Below, piece after piece: positions 34,046 through 43,614 of a DNA stretch of 57,913 nt. This DNA is from Saprospirales bacterium (GTDB lineage: Bacteria > Bacteroidota > Bacteroidia > Chitinophagales > Saprospiraceae), in contig RECS01000075.1 in the NCBI GenBank assembly GCA_007693915.1, positions 1 to 57,913 on the forward strand. The letters are read 5' to 3'. The translations under genes and the position numbers were made by a program. The notes under the pieces were generated by a model. The model searched no databases and was not told where the DNA came from. It worked only from the letters and a program-made list of their open reading frames with translations. Numbering within the stretch: the first letter of the stretch is position 1; the number at the start of each line of letters is the position of its first letter.

Positions 34046-36616
34046 TTATCTGAAAATTCTCAAGTTATCTATCCTAAAGGTGCTTGTGTTTCCTGCCGAA
34101 TTGGAGCCCTCATACACAAAGGCGACATGGGCTGTTCCTTGATGATCAGATAGATCAATTATTCCGGAAGAAATAAATTCCCATCTATCTTGAGTGGGAC
34201 CGGCTATAGTTGCATTCAGTTCTGTCCAACTTGCTTCAGCAGGATTACCTCCATCATAATCGTTGGAGATATACACTCTTAAGCCATTGTGAACATGAAA
34301 CCCCTGAGCTGATTCAAATTGAAGTTGCACGCCGTTTTCTACCTCAACTTGAGGGGTAATTAACCAAGTTTTATTTTCTGTATCTGCAGATTCGAACGAA
34401 GACATTGTTGCAAAGCGGTTGCCACTGAACTCCCCTATAGACCATAGCCTACTTCCTGTTTCAGCATAATTGGTCCATCCAGGAAGACTAATGTCCTCAC
34501 CTGCGCTTGCCATTTGAAAATCTTCCTCAAGTAAGGTTTCCGGACCACTAATGTCTCCGTCAATATCCTCTAGATTTCTTATGCTGATTTGTCTTGTTTC
34601 TTGCGTCCCACCAACTGATAATATTCCGACTATTGAAACCGTCTCAGTGGGAAAATTAACGTCTGCAAAAGTAGCCTGAGGCCTTGTAAACATATCTATA
34701 TCCCCTGTTCCATCATTTACCGTAGTTGAAAAAGCAAAAGTACTTCCTCCGTCTGCTTTAGTAATATTGGCATCAGAAATAAATACCAACCTAGATTCAT
34801 ATTGATCGAAATCGTTAAGTATTTCTGCTATGGTCAATTGAATTGGCTGCACTTCGTTCCCGGTACTAAGTACTTGTGCACTTTGTAAACTTACATTACT
34901 CAATTGCAAAAGACCCTGAAACTGGCTTAACTCAACTCCACTAACATTGATTTCCAATTCAGTACCCATATCAAAGTTGTGATTGCCACTAAACCTTACT
35001 ACAATTCCGGCATTTTCATCCTGGATAAAAAGATTTTGACCAACCACATTATTGTTATCCTTATCAGAAGTAACGACACCGCGAATACCAACTGTTCCGC
35101 TTATATTAGTTATAGAACCAGTGTATTGATCGCGGATTTCTGATATTGGCGCAATGGTTATATCAGGTATTTCGCCATCTATATCATCGAGATTTCTAAT
35201 GCTGATTTGTCTGCTTTCCTGAGCACCTCCAACTGATACTATGCCGGTAACATTCACAGATCCGGGAGGGAATGGATCGTCTGCAAAATTAGCTTGAGGT
35301 CGTGTGAACATATCAATTTGTCCGGTGCCATCATTCATTGTTGTAGAAAAAGCAAAAGTACTTCCCCCATCTGGTTTAGATAATAACACATCATTTATGA
35401 CTACTAACCTTGATTCATATTGGTCAAAATTTCCCAAAAGGTTGGATATAGTAAGTTCAATAGGTTCCACCTCATTGCCTGTGCTAATCGCTTGTGCATT
35501 TAGAAGATCCACATTGTTCAATTGCAGGAGTCCCTGAAATTGATTCAATTGTACTCCACTCACATCGATTTCTAATTCGGTACCCATAGCGAAGTTATGG
35601 TTTCCATTAAATCTTACGGCTATGCCAGCAGTAGCATCCTGAATAAAAAGATTTTGCCCAACTATATTATTATTCTCTCTGTCGGAAGTTACTATTCCCC
35701 TTATTACAGCAGCGCCACTTACATTGGTTGTCGTCCCGGCGAATTGTCCCCTTATGGAAGAAATGGGGGTAAATTCAAACTCGCATCGTTCTTCAGTTAG
35801 CTGTACATCCTCAATTTCGCGAATAAACAACTGTTTAGTGGCTCCGAAGACTGTATAAATCCCAACTACGCTTCCACTACCCTCAGGTAATTCGGTATTC
35901 GCAAAATCAGCGAACCCACTAGTTCTGACTACTATGGGAGCATCACCAGTGCAACTTGTTAAATCCCGGTTTGTTGTTAATCGAATCTGATTTCCATCTT
36001 CATCAATTGTATTTACAGCGAAAGTTTCACCTAAATCGGAAGCCCTGAATTGTACATTGTCGAGCCGAATCAGCGTATTGATATCGTTTTCAGTTAATTC
36101 ATTCACTCTTTTGGCAACTGGACTTATATCCTCATTCCATTTTCCTTTCACAATAAACCTGTTAGCTAGGGGTAGGGGCACTCCTTCCATTTCTGTAGGG
36201 TTTCCTCCTGCATCTCTAATTACTCCCGCACCTAATTGCAGACTTCCGTTAAAGTCACTAATATACATCCCTTGAGCCCTGATGAACAACCTTCTGCCTA
36301 TGGGATAATCATTATGTAGGTCAGTAAAATTAAATCTGATTTGAATTCCCCCCGTTTCATCCTGAATAACCAGGTTTCGGAAAAAGTTGCCGGAGCGGTC
36401 ATCAGCAGTTACTACTGCATCGAACACCAAGTCCTCTGATATTTGAATATAGTCTCCGGGCTGATAAAAGGCCTTAATGTCAGCTATAGTTGCATTGGTT
36501 TGAATATCCGGATCCGTCCCTTCCGCAGGAGGATCTTTAAAGTCTTCTTTTACACATGATGCTATGAGTGAGATAAATGCAAAAGCAATAAATAATTTTA
36601 ACCACGTGGTTTTCAT
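34046..36616 (-). CDS. DUF5689-type surface lipoprotein with internal duplication
   Basis: This is an 856-residue lipoprotein: signal LIASC with Cys21. Residues about 40-275 form a DUF5689-like unit. Residues 283-482 and 488-687 are two closely similar 200-residue units with an OB-fold-like pattern (RGIVTSD...QNLFIQD...ELEI.VSG...QFQGLLQL). Residues 695-856 resemble a jelly-roll adhesion/anchor domain (WLITPQVEVENG, HVAFVYEGSNSAGN). Proteins of this kind pair with TonB receptors in Bacteroidota and are thought to bind substrate at the surface. The receptor gene is 19 bases upstream, so both are co-transcribed. Confidence 0.8.
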   Translation of the reverse strand: MKTTWLKLFIAFAFISLIASCVKEDFKDPPAEGTDPDIQTNATIADIKAFYQPGDYIQISEDLVFDAVVTADDRSGNFFRNLVIQDETGGIQIRFNFTDLHNDYPIGRRLFIRAQGMYISDFNGSLQLGAGVIRDAGGNPTEMEGVPLPLANRFIVKGKWNEDISPVAKRVNELTENDINTLIRLDNVQFRASDLGETFAVNTIDEDGNQIRLTTNRDLTSCTGDAPIVVRTSGFADFANTELPEGSGSVVGIYTVFGATKQLFIREIEDVQLTEERCEFEFTPISSIRGQFAGTTTNVSGAAVIRGIVTSDRENNNIVGQNLFIQDATAGIAVRFNGNHNFAMGTELEIDVSGVQLNQFQGLLQLNNVDLLNAQAISTGNEVEPIELTISNLLGNFDQYESRLVVINDVLLSKPDGGSTFAFSTTMNDGTGQIDMFTRPQANFADDPFPPGSVNVTGIVSVGGAQESRQISIRNLDDIDGEIPDITIAPISEIRDQYTGSITNISGTVGIRGVVTSDKDNNNVVGQNLFIQDENAGIVVRFSGNHNFDMGTELEINVSGVELSQFQGLLQLSNVSLQSAQVLSTGNEVQPIQLTIAEILNDFDQYESRLVFISDANITKADGGSTFAFSTTVNDGTGDIDMFTRPQATFADVNFPTETVSIVGILSVGGTQETRQISIRNLEDIDGDISGPETLLEEDFQMASAGEDISLPGWTNYAETGSRLWSIGEFSGNRFATMSSFESADTENKTWLITPQVEVENGVQLQFESAQGFHVHNGLRVYISNDYDGGNPAEASWTELNATIAGPTQDRWEFISSGIIDLSDHQGTAHVAFVYEGSNSAGNTSTFRIDNLRIFR
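34556..35155 (-). repeat. Second copy of a 200-residue repeat in the DUF5689 protein
   Basis: It encodes residues 488-687, closely similar to residues 283-482 encoded at 35171-35770, with a period of about 205 codons. Long stretches such as GQNLFIQD and STGNEV are identical between copies. Confidence 0.85.
35171..35770 (-). repeat. First copy of a 200-residue repeat in the DUF5689 protein
   Basis: It encodes residues 283-482; see the partner copy at 34556-35155. The two copies are directly adjacent in tandem. Confidence 0.85.
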
Positions 36617-36635
36617 ATAAAATAATTTAATAATT

Positions 36636-39413
36636 TTAAAATCTGTAAGCTATACTGCTGAAAAAGTTGATTCCCTGAGCGTAATAGTAGCGATTGGGAA
36701 AAGTATCAGGATCTCTGTCTCTGAAATTATACCTTCTTTGTTCGAATCCGCCTGTGATTACATCTTTGGCATTTAGGAGGTTGTTAACTCCAATATTCAA
36801 GTAGATGAATTTACCCCTTGCCACTCTCCAGGATTTTCCTCCAAATGCATTAACCATAACAGCTGCATCTGTTTTCTCCTGCCTGTGGATGCGATTCCAT
36901 TGTTCTGATTGATATTCTACTAAGTCAAAAGCTGCAGCCCTTCGTCTATCAGGATTAAAATCAATAAATAAATCATCAAAATAATTGAAGTCCAGATTGA
37001 TGAACCAAAAGTTGGGGCTGTTGTAGCTAAAACCCAATGAAAGGGCAGTCATTGGTGTTCCGGGAACAAGAAAATTTTCAATATAAATGGGTTCTTTTTC
37101 GAAAATAAAGTCTTCACTTCTATCTTGAATTTGTGAAGCAAGTGGTCTGGAACTGTAGTGATAATATCCCAAAGCTGCAACACCACTAACTGAAAGCGTT
37201 GGACTTACTTTTACTTCAAGTGCTGCTTCAATGCCTTGGTGAACAGTATTGAGTTCCTCAAGGAAGTAAAAACCAAAAGCTCTTTCTATATCATTGTAAA
37301 AAGCGATGAGGTTGGTTTGATCTTCAAATGAAGTATAGTAGGCCGTAAGACGTCCTCTTACAAAAGGTGTTCTGATCTGATATCCACCTTCGAGAGACAA
37401 AACTTTTTCATCCTCTAAGGAGGGATTCAATCTGTGATTAGTTCTTGGAGATAAAAATGCATTTCTGGCTTGTGGAGCTCTTGTTTGGAAATTTGCACTG
37501 GCGTAGAGGTATTGTCTTCCTGATATTTTATAAGTGGCACCTGCCTTTGCAGAGTAATTCAGGAAATTACTTTTCTCTGAGTCACCGAGTGAGTTGTCCG
37601 GGAAATGACCATTTTGCATATAACCGGTTCTCCAGAAAGAGGTATTCGTTAATTGAGCACCAGCAAAATAATTCATACGCCTGAACTCAAATTCTCCCTG
37701 AATCCATGCATTGGCTTTGCGAACATTGATGTCGTAATTGTAACCAAATACATCCCCCTCGGTTGCCACGCGGTTTGGTGTTCTTATATCTGATTGAAGA
37801 CGGTCACTATCCAAATCACTGAAATCGCGTTCAGCAAAGCGATCAATGTCCAGGTAAAAATCACCACCAAGTAAATCGTCTACCAGCTTGTAACTTTCAT
37901 TAGTTAAGCTTTGATAGCCTAGACCTCCCGAAAGTTTGGTAATTCTTGACACCACTGAATTGAACTGCGTGTTAAATGCGAAGATAGTTGGATCAAAGCG
38001 CCTTTCTTCAAGTATGTATTTGCTTCGATTTCCAGTTACAGTATTTCCCTCTAATCCATTGGCATTTTCAATTGAAGTTAAACTTCTCCTGTTTGTAAAA
38101 TAAAAATTGTCCCAATCGATTTGTCTTGCCGCCGGGTTGTTTTTCCATTCATCTCTTATGATTTCGGCTAACCCAAGGTCATCTGTGTAACTGGGGAGGT
38201 AACGATAGTAATCTGGTCTGGGGTCTCTTGCATTATTCCAGTCAAGTGCGGTTGTACCATACCTACCTTTTTGATAGGAGATTGCAGTGGTAATTTGCGT
38301 CCTGTTAATTACCTCCCAATCATGGCGTAGGATAAAGGTGGGTCGGTGTGCATCTGCAACTCTTGAATTTCTCTTTTCTCCGTTTTGGAAACCCCAAAAA
38401 GAATTGTAATAGTTATCGCCACTCAATTCATAGGTTTCTAAAGTTCCAGCTCCTGATCGACCCCTTTTTGAAGGAGTTCCGAAAACGGTAAGATTTAAGG
38501 TGTGATTATTGTCAAAAATTTTATCCAATGAAGCAAAATAGCTGTAGGCATCGTAAAAACTACCCTCAACATATCCACCTTCTGCGTACCTACGTGAAGC
38601 TGAAAGGGAAAGCGCCCAACCACCCGGCAGTACACCAGTATTGTGAGTTGCCATCAAGCGGTGGTGGTAACTTCGATTAGAAAAGGCATAGCTGATCCGG
38701 GTTTGTTGCCACTGCTGAGAGGCTCTGGTGTCAATACTAGTTCCACCGCCTATATCTGTAAAAGCAAATTCAGCTGGTTCTAAACCTACTGTACTTGTTC
38801 TTGCTCTCATTACGTCATTTAATCCTCCCCAAATCCCCCACACAACTCTGCCGTTTTCCAGATCGTTCATCGGTATTCCGTTGAACATCATGGTGGAGTA
38901 TTCGGAATCATAACCCCTTACTCTAAATCTTCTTTGTCCAAATGCAAATCCCGCTCTGGCATTAAATAAATCTCTGGATGCTGCTAAAAGACTTGAATAA
39001 TCTTGTACATCTATGTCGCTACTTTCAAAATCAGTTTCATCTAATTCAATAATCGGTAGATTACTCGCGGACCTACCTTGGTCAAAGGTTATTAACTCAA
39101 GTTCAATTGCTCCCAAATCAGTGATTTCTCCGTCTATTATTTGGACAGCCACTTCTTTGAGCTTAATGTCCCGATCAAAAATTGTCAATAGATAACTTCC
39201 AGCTTCAATATTGTTAATTTCGAATGTTCCATTCCATGAGCTGACTGCGCTGTATAATGTACCATCTAAAGAGACTTCAAAGCCCGAAAGGGTGCGGTTT
39301 AATTCCTTATCTACCAGTTGTCCGGTTAAACCTCCGGTTTGAGAAAAGGAAAAACTTGAAAATGCCAAAAGAAAGAAAAGAGGCAGAGTGGTAATTTTAA
39401 AGGAGTTTGACAT
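36636..39413 (-). CDS. TonB-dependent outer-membrane receptor
   Basis: This is a 925-residue receptor. The signal peptide ends near SFSQ (residue 25). It is followed by a carboxypeptidase-regulatory-like beta domain (about 27-105, GGLTGQLVDKELNRTLSGF), a plug domain (about 125-230, with FRVRGYDSEYSTMMFNGIPM) and a C-terminal barrel. The barrel ends FFSSIAYRF, with the aromatic terminal residue expected for outer-membrane insertion. The segment GVNNLLNAKDV is the usual TonB-barrel motif near the end. The receptor would import a substrate captured by the DUF5689 lipoprotein encoded next. The substrate is unknown; the downstream phosphodiesterase-fold enzyme is the only hint. Confidence 0.93.
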   Translation of the reverse strand: MSNSFKITTLPLFFLLAFSSFSFSQTGGLTGQLVDKELNRTLSGFEVSLDGTLYSAVSSWNGTFEINNIEAGSYLLTIFDRDIKLKEVAVQIIDGEITDLGAIELELITFDQGRSASNLPIIELDETDFESSDIDVQDYSSLLAASRDLFNARAGFAFGQRRFRVRGYDSEYSTMMFNGIPMNDLENGRVVWGIWGGLNDVMRARTSTVGLEPAEFAFTDIGGGTSIDTRASQQWQQTRISYAFSNRSYHHRLMATHNTGVLPGGWALSLSASRRYAEGGYVEGSFYDAYSYFASLDKIFDNNHTLNLTVFGTPSKRGRSGAGTLETYELSGDNYYNSFWGFQNGEKRNSRVADAHRPTFILRHDWEVINRTQITTAISYQKGRYGTTALDWNNARDPRPDYYRYLPSYTDDLGLAEIIRDEWKNNPAARQIDWDNFYFTNRRSLTSIENANGLEGNTVTGNRSKYILEERRFDPTIFAFNTQFNSVVSRITKLSGGLGYQSLTNESYKLVDDLLGGDFYLDIDRFAERDFSDLDSDRLQSDIRTPNRVATEGDVFGYNYDINVRKANAWIQGEFEFRRMNYFAGAQLTNTSFWRTGYMQNGHFPDNSLGDSEKSNFLNYSAKAGATYKISGRQYLYASANFQTRAPQARNAFLSPRTNHRLNPSLEDEKVLSLEGGYQIRTPFVRGRLTAYYTSFEDQTNLIAFYNDIERAFGFYFLEELNTVHQGIEAALEVKVSPTLSVSGVAALGYYHYSSRPLASQIQDRSEDFIFEKEPIYIENFLVPGTPMTALSLGFSYNSPNFWFINLDFNYFDDLFIDFNPDRRRAAAFDLVEYQSEQWNRIHRQEKTDAAVMVNAFGGKSWRVARGKFIYLNIGVNNLLNAKDVITGGFEQRRYNFRDRDPDTFPNRYYYAQGINFFSSIAYRF

Positions 39414-39446
39414 AAAGATTACTGTTGATTTGCTTGCAGTTTATTG

Positions 39447-39479
39447 CAAAATTAGCTTGGCTGCTAAAATATGTACAAA
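39447..39479 (-). promoter_or_regulatory. Candidate promoter of the TonB receptor operon
   Basis: On the minus strand TTTG (39479-39476), a 21-base gap and TAATTTTG (39454-39447) fit the Bacteroidota consensus, 34 bases before the receptor start. Confidence 0.5.
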
Positions 39480-39682
39480 CTTACAAAAGAATTTTATAAT
39501 GATCTGGAATTTTAAGCGTACAAGAGGATATTTAACTCAAAGATTACTTAATTTGGGAAGCATGGTTTTCGGGGCAACTTGAAAAGTTTTGTGTTAAACC
39601 ACGGTTAAATGAACGAAAAATTGCTTTCAATTGTCATAATTGTATTAATTTAGCATTTGAATTGAGTTTTAAGAATATAACT

Positions 39683-40381
39683 ATGAAAAAAATTTACTTC
39701 CTTTTCTTTTCTCTTTTATTAGTGATTCACGGTGTCATTAATGCGCAAATTTCCAGTTTAACTGAGGATTTTGTAATCGTTGAGTTTGAGGTTAATCCCG
39801 ATGATTGGTCTCAGGATATTGAAGCCAAACTTACTCTTAAATTCGAAGGAAATACTCCTACCAAGCTTGTTTGGGTTAGGGATGTTTTAATGATTGAAGA
39901 GGATTGGGAAACTGCCATATGTGATCCGGTATTGTGTTATTTTCCGCATGTAAATAGCATGAGTTTTGATGTTGAGCCCGGAGAAGAATTTGATATTGCG
40001 GCGCATTTGTATCCAAGGACAAATCCTGGAGACTCTGCAATTGTAGCTTTGGAGCTTTACGATGAGAACAATCCAGATGTTAGAATTGATTTGATGTTTC
40101 ACTTTACTCCAATGACTACCTCAACAAGTGGTGAAGTAGTTTCCGAATCTTCTATTCCTTCACTTTATCCTAACCCTGCCCACGACCTCCTAAATATAAA
40201 AAACGATCAAAGAGTAACGAGAGTCGAATTCTTCAACTTATTGGGTCAAAGTATTTATTCTACACCCCATAGTTCTGGTACAACTATTAATATTGGACAC
40301 CTGAATAATGGAATGTACTTTGTTAAAATGATGGATGAAAGTAATGCCGTTATTCGTACCTTGCGACTCAATAAGCGCTAG
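39683..40381 (+). CDS. Secreted protein with T9SS sorting domain, unknown function
   Basis: From ATG 39683 there are 232 residues; an upstream TTG at 39662 is less likely because the ATG is directly followed by a good signal peptide (KKIYFLFFSLLLVIHGVINAQ). Residues 25-140 are beta-rich and contain two cysteines (ICDPVLCYF), which may form a disulfide. The last 75 residues are a T9SS type A sorting domain (SLYPNPAHDLLNI, LNNGMYFVKMM). The middle domain resembles a small immunoglobulin-like sandwich. I do not recognise a specific family. Confidence 0.8.
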   Translation: MKKIYFLFFSLLLVIHGVINAQISSLTEDFVIVEFEVNPDDWSQDIEAKLTLKFEGNTPTKLVWVRDVLMIEEDWETAICDPVLCYFPHVNSMSFDVEPGEEFDIAAHLYPRTNPGDSAIVALELYDENNPDVRIDLMFHFTPMTTSTSGEVVSESSIPSLYPNPAHDLLNIKNDQRVTRVEFFNLLGQSIYSTPHSSGTTINIGHLNNGMYFVKMMDESNAVIRTLRLNKR

Positions 40382-40420
40382 TCTTCTTTTTAGGAGAAAA
40401 GGGGAGAGTAAAGTTAAAAA

Positions 40421-40840
40421 TTAATCACCGTATTCAGCGTAGTTTCGCTTAGTTTCATATAGCCTGACTCGTACTTTGTACTTTTCATCTAATTTTTTTC
40501 TTATTCTATTGTAGGCTACAATACAGATGTTTTCAACTGTGGGGTTTAAGTTTTTAAACTCTTCTATTTGTTCGTTTAGATTTTTGTGGTCTAAATACTC
40601 TTCCACCTCTTCAGAAATTAATTTTTTCAAGTCATCCAAATTGATTAGCATTCCAGTGATAGGGTCTATTTTTCCCGTTAAACAAACTTCAATTTCATAA
40701 TTGTGTCCATGAAAATAGGGGTTGTTACACTTTCCAAAAACCTTTTGATTTTGGTCAAAATCCCAATCATTAACAAATAGACGGTGTGCTGCATTGAAGT
40801 GCCCTCTTCTATATACTGATATTTCTTTTTCGTTTTCCAT
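40421..40840 (-). CDS. 6-pyruvoyl-tetrahydropterin synthase / 6-carboxy-tetrahydropterin synthase family
   Basis: From ATG 40840 there are 139 residues, the usual size; an upstream start at 40909 would overlap the next gene. Zinc ligands are seen in HFNAAH near residue 14 and HGHNY near residue 45, and the active-site cysteine in FGKCNNPYFHG. The enzyme acts on dihydroneopterin triphosphate, the product of GTP cyclohydrolase I, which is also in this window (folE at 51797). Whether it serves queuosine-type or biopterin-type synthesis cannot be settled from the sequence. The preceding gene on the same strand encodes an FkbM methyltransferase. Confidence 0.9.
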   Translation of the reverse strand: MENEKEISVYRRGHFNAAHRLFVNDWDFDQNQKVFGKCNNPYFHGHNYEIEVCLTGKIDPITGMLINLDDLKKLISEEVEEYLDHKNLNEQIEEFKNLNPTVENICIVAYNRIRKKLDEKYKVRVRLYETKRNYAEYGD

Positions 40841-40895
40841 AAATTCATTGTATTGCAAGCTGGATACCGAATAAACATCAGTTTTGTTTTTCGGT

Positions 40896-41612
40896 TCAGG
40901 GATGTGCAATGAAATAGTAGTTGCGTTTATTGTAATATTGGTCGCAAAAGTTCTCTACTGAAAGGGCAGGACTATCTTTTAGCCATGAACCCAGATTAGA
41001 AATTCTCATGAATTTTTCCTGAAAATAATTAAAGATCATTTCAGGACTCGTACCATAAATGTCGGAAGCACCTAAGCCATGCTCAAATACAATGATTGGT
41101 TTGCATTTCTCAATTATTCTTGATGCCCCTTGTAATACCTGAAGTTCTGCACCTTCAACATCAATCTTCATGAAATCAATATGAAGATCTTCAGGTATTA
41201 GGTTATCCAGTAATTCTGTTTTTACAGTGATGGTAGTATCCTCTTCATTAGGATTATCGTAGTCTCTCTTTTTTAAGCCACTGTAAGATGGATTGCTAAC
41301 TACAAAGTTAAAGTCTGATTCTCCCTTTCTATTACTTGCAGCATAATTTAGAATATGACAGTTGTCTAATTTGGCATATTTTTTCTTGAGTTCATTGAAT
41401 TTTTCGGGGATGGGCTCGATCCCAAAGTGTTGGCCTTCCGGAGCTTGTTTGAGCAGTAAATCTAGGATTTCTCCTATGAAGCAGCCAATATCTATACAGT
41501 TGCTGTTTTTATTCAGGGTTTTAATTATTTTTTTTGTTTGAATATCATAGAGGTGATTTCTACTAAGTGGTATTGGGCTTAGTTTTATAATTTTTTTTAT
41601 TGTACTTTTCAT
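40896..41612 (-). CDS. FkbM family methyltransferase
   Basis: From ATG 41612 there are 238 residues; an upstream start at 41654 is possible but not needed. The S-adenosylmethionine-binding motif reads SNCIDIGCFIGEILDLL, near residue 40, and the FkbM signature FMKIDVEGAELQVLQGA follows near residue 150. FkbM enzymes usually O-methylate sugars or other surface metabolites. There is no signal peptide. No obvious glycan cluster surrounds the gene, so its target is unknown. The gene sits just ahead of the pterin synthase on the same strand. Confidence 0.88.
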   Translation of the reverse strand: MKSTIKKIIKLSPIPLSRNHLYDIQTKKIIKTLNKNSNCIDIGCFIGEILDLLLKQAPEGQHFGIEPIPEKFNELKKKYAKLDNCHILNYAASNRKGESDFNFVVSNPSYSGLKKRDYDNPNEEDTTITVKTELLDNLIPEDLHIDFMKIDVEGAELQVLQGASRIIEKCKPIIVFEHGLGASDIYGTSPEMIFNYFQEKFMRISNLGSWLKDSPALSVENFCDQYYNKRNYYFIAHP

Positions 41613-41813
41613 GTTGTGAAAGTTAAGTTTAGGTCTCTTTATGTTATTAATCAAACTGTGAAAGCCTATCTTATATTTAAAGATATCAAAAAAGAATGCT
41701 GTATTCAGTGCTTACCTTTTTCGCAAAAAAAAGTCCTGTGAACACTAAATTATTGTGCAAAGGAAAAGAATTTTTAATAATCTGTTTCGTTTTGATTTCC
41801 ATAATTGAATTTG

Positions 41814-42398
41814 ATGAGTTATAAAATTGTTGCCCTGCTTTTCTTCGGTCTTGTTTCACTAAAGCTTGAAATAAATTCTATATCAGCTCAAAATTGGAGT
41901 TTTGTCGTAAAGCAGGATGCCAATTTTCGCATTTCAGTCCCGGATGGAAAAAATACTTATCGACTTAATGAGTTAGATCACCCTGTTTTTGGACCACTAA
42001 AAATTCATCATTACACCCATGTAGATACATTTTCCAAAAAGGGGGAAATGGTATATACAGTCTTTTATACTGACTATCCGGAGGATTTGGTTCATCAGGA
42101 CTCGGTGGAGTTACTTGAAGAGTTTTTTCTGGTTACTGCTGAGTCCGCTGCCTATTCCGTTGCGGGTAATCTCATTTATTCTGATAATGTTCAAAATTTT
42201 CATTGCCCGGGCTACACTTTCAGGATCCATTACAATCAAGGGAATGCGGTAATCAGATCGAGGGCATATCTTTGCTGCTCCCAATTGTATATTATATCTG
42301 TTGCCTCCTCAGCAGAAGGAGTTTCCACCCAAAATATGTTTCGATTTTTTGATTCCTTCGCACTAATTCAGGACTGCAAATCAGTGAAGGGCAACTGA
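41814..42398 (+). CDS. Exported conserved protein, unknown function
   Basis: From ATG 41814 there are 194 residues with a signal peptide to about SISAQ (26). The rest is a compact alpha/beta domain, with blocks such as NFRISVPDG, VYTVFYTDYPEDLVH and FFDSFAL near the end. Such blocks recur in a group of Bacteroidota exported hypothetical proteins distantly like PsbP/DUF1795 lipoproteins. Two neighbouring cysteines (LCCSQ) and one upstream (FHCPGY) are present. I know no function. It is a lone plus-strand gene flanked by minus-strand genes. Confidence 0.6.
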   Translation: MSYKIVALLFFGLVSLKLEINSISAQNWSFVVKQDANFRISVPDGKNTYRLNELDHPVFGPLKIHHYTHVDTFSKKGEMVYTVFYTDYPEDLVHQDSVELLEEFFLVTAESAAYSVAGNLIYSDNVQNFHCPGYTFRIHYNQGNAVIRSRAYLCCSQLYIISVASSAEGVSTQNMFRFFDSFALIQDCKSVKGN

Positions 42399-42422
42399 AT
42401 TGTATTTGAGAATATCAATATT

Positions 42423-42974
42423 TTACCCAGCTAATTCAGGATAAAAGTCAAAGAATTGCTTTTTAATTTTTTGATGATCTTTTTTAAATGAATCTGAAGG
42501 TTGTTTTAAGTGGTAGAAAATATTAAATGGGAACTGTAAGGTGAGTTGACGAATCCAATTTACTTTAACATTTTGGTGATCCAGCATTTCGATCTGAAAT
42601 TGGTCTTTAGTTAAGCGTTTATCCCGCTGCAAAGATTGAGAGATTAGTTCAATGGTACTCAATGGTTTGATTATACTCATATGTGTTTGTCCTTTATTAA
42701 ATCCACTTCTTGATGTTTCCCAGTTAAGAACTGCATCCTTGGTTCCATCTACTCCGCTTACCCAACTCAGGTGCTTCCTTTCATCATAAGACAATAAAAA
42801 CCATGCAGGGTAATTTTCAAATTGACTAAAAATCCTAAAGGCAGTACCTGAATTTACAGGAAGTGTAAAGGTGACTTCGCTATGGTATTTATTAGGAAGC
42901 AGGATGCCTGAAATAAGCACAGTTATTAAAGTTATTAGCGAGAAAAGTGTGAGAAATTTAGCTGATTTTGACAT
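42423..42974 (-). CDS. Membrane-anchored START-like (SRPBCC) domain protein
   Basis: From ATG 42974 there are 183 residues. A signal anchor (about 8-25) precedes a domain with the pattern of polyketide-cyclase/START-like proteins: FTLPVNSGTAFRIFSQFENY near residue 35, a WFLLSYD stretch, and a long C-terminal helix region. Such domains hold lipids or other hydrophobic ligands. An earlier start would overlap the aminotransferase gene, so the ATG is preferred. Function is not known. Confidence 0.6.
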   Translation of the reverse strand: MSKSAKFLTLFSLITLITVLISGILLPNKYHSEVTFTLPVNSGTAFRIFSQFENYPAWFLLSYDERKHLSWVSGVDGTKDAVLNWETSRSGFNKGQTHMSIIKPLSTIELISQSLQRDKRLTKDQFQIEMLDHQNVKVNWIRQLTLQFPFNIFYHLKQPSDSFKKDHQKIKKQFFDFYPELAG

Positions 42975-43005
42975 TGATGTTATCTTCCTAATACTACTTG
43001 CAAAT

Positions 43006-43614
43006 TTAATCCTTTTTTGAGAAAAACAGTTGATCTGGATTAAGTGCAATTGCATCCTCTAAAGGAAGTAATGCGTTAATCAGTCGGATTTCCTCTGCCT
43101 TTAATAAGTCTTCTTTTATTAGTGGATGTTCAATTATCCTGCTTTTTTTTAGTAAAAATTCTCGTTGCACTCCTTTTAGAAGTGGGGTAGAGGGAGTCAG
43201 CCACCTGTTGCCTATCTTTAAAACTATATTGCTGTAACTTGCATCTGTAAGAAAGTTTTTCCGGATTAAGATAAAGTCATCAAAGTCGGGCTGATCTTTT
43301 TTTAGTTGTTTAAAAGCGAAACGGTTGGCATATTTTAATTTGTAGTCAATTGTGCCGGCATCCAATACCAAAACCTTTTTCGGGCTCATTTTTCTGTAGG
43401 GAATCCATTCTGTATTTTCTATTTCCTCTTTGTAGATTACTCTTAACTTCCATTTCTGATTCAAGTCTGCAGGAGGCCTTAAGTCAGGATCTATGAAGAT
43501 TGGTTTATTTATGCCGAATAAGAGCTTTCTGCTTTTATTCATTCGGTTTATATGGAAGTCGAACAATTCCATTTTTTGGTTTTCCCAGCAAATTGATTCA
43601 AGCAAATGGCACAT
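43006..43614 (-). CDS. pabC: Aminodeoxychorismate lyase-like class IV aminotransferase
   Basis: This is a pyridoxal-phosphate enzyme of the branched-chain aminotransferase fold, expected to cleave 4-amino-4-deoxychorismate into para-aminobenzoate and pyruvate for folate synthesis. From ATG 43614 there are 202 residues, shorter than E. coli PabC (about 270). The likely catalytic lysine is in DYKLKYANR, and the family motif TDASYSNIVL with LTPSTPLLKGVQRE follows. The 3' end of pabB overlaps its start region, so the two are coupled. The gene symbol follows from this pairing rather than from unique motifs. Confidence 0.8.
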   Translation of the reverse strand: MCHLLESICWENQKMELFDFHINRMNKSRKLLFGINKPIFIDPDLRPPADLNQKWKLRVIYKEEIENTEWIPYRKMSPKKVLVLDAGTIDYKLKYANRFAFKQLKKDQPDFDDFILIRKNFLTDASYSNIVLKIGNRWLTPSTPLLKGVQREFLLKKSRIIEHPLIKEDLLKAEEIRLINALLPLEDAIALNPDQLFFSKKD

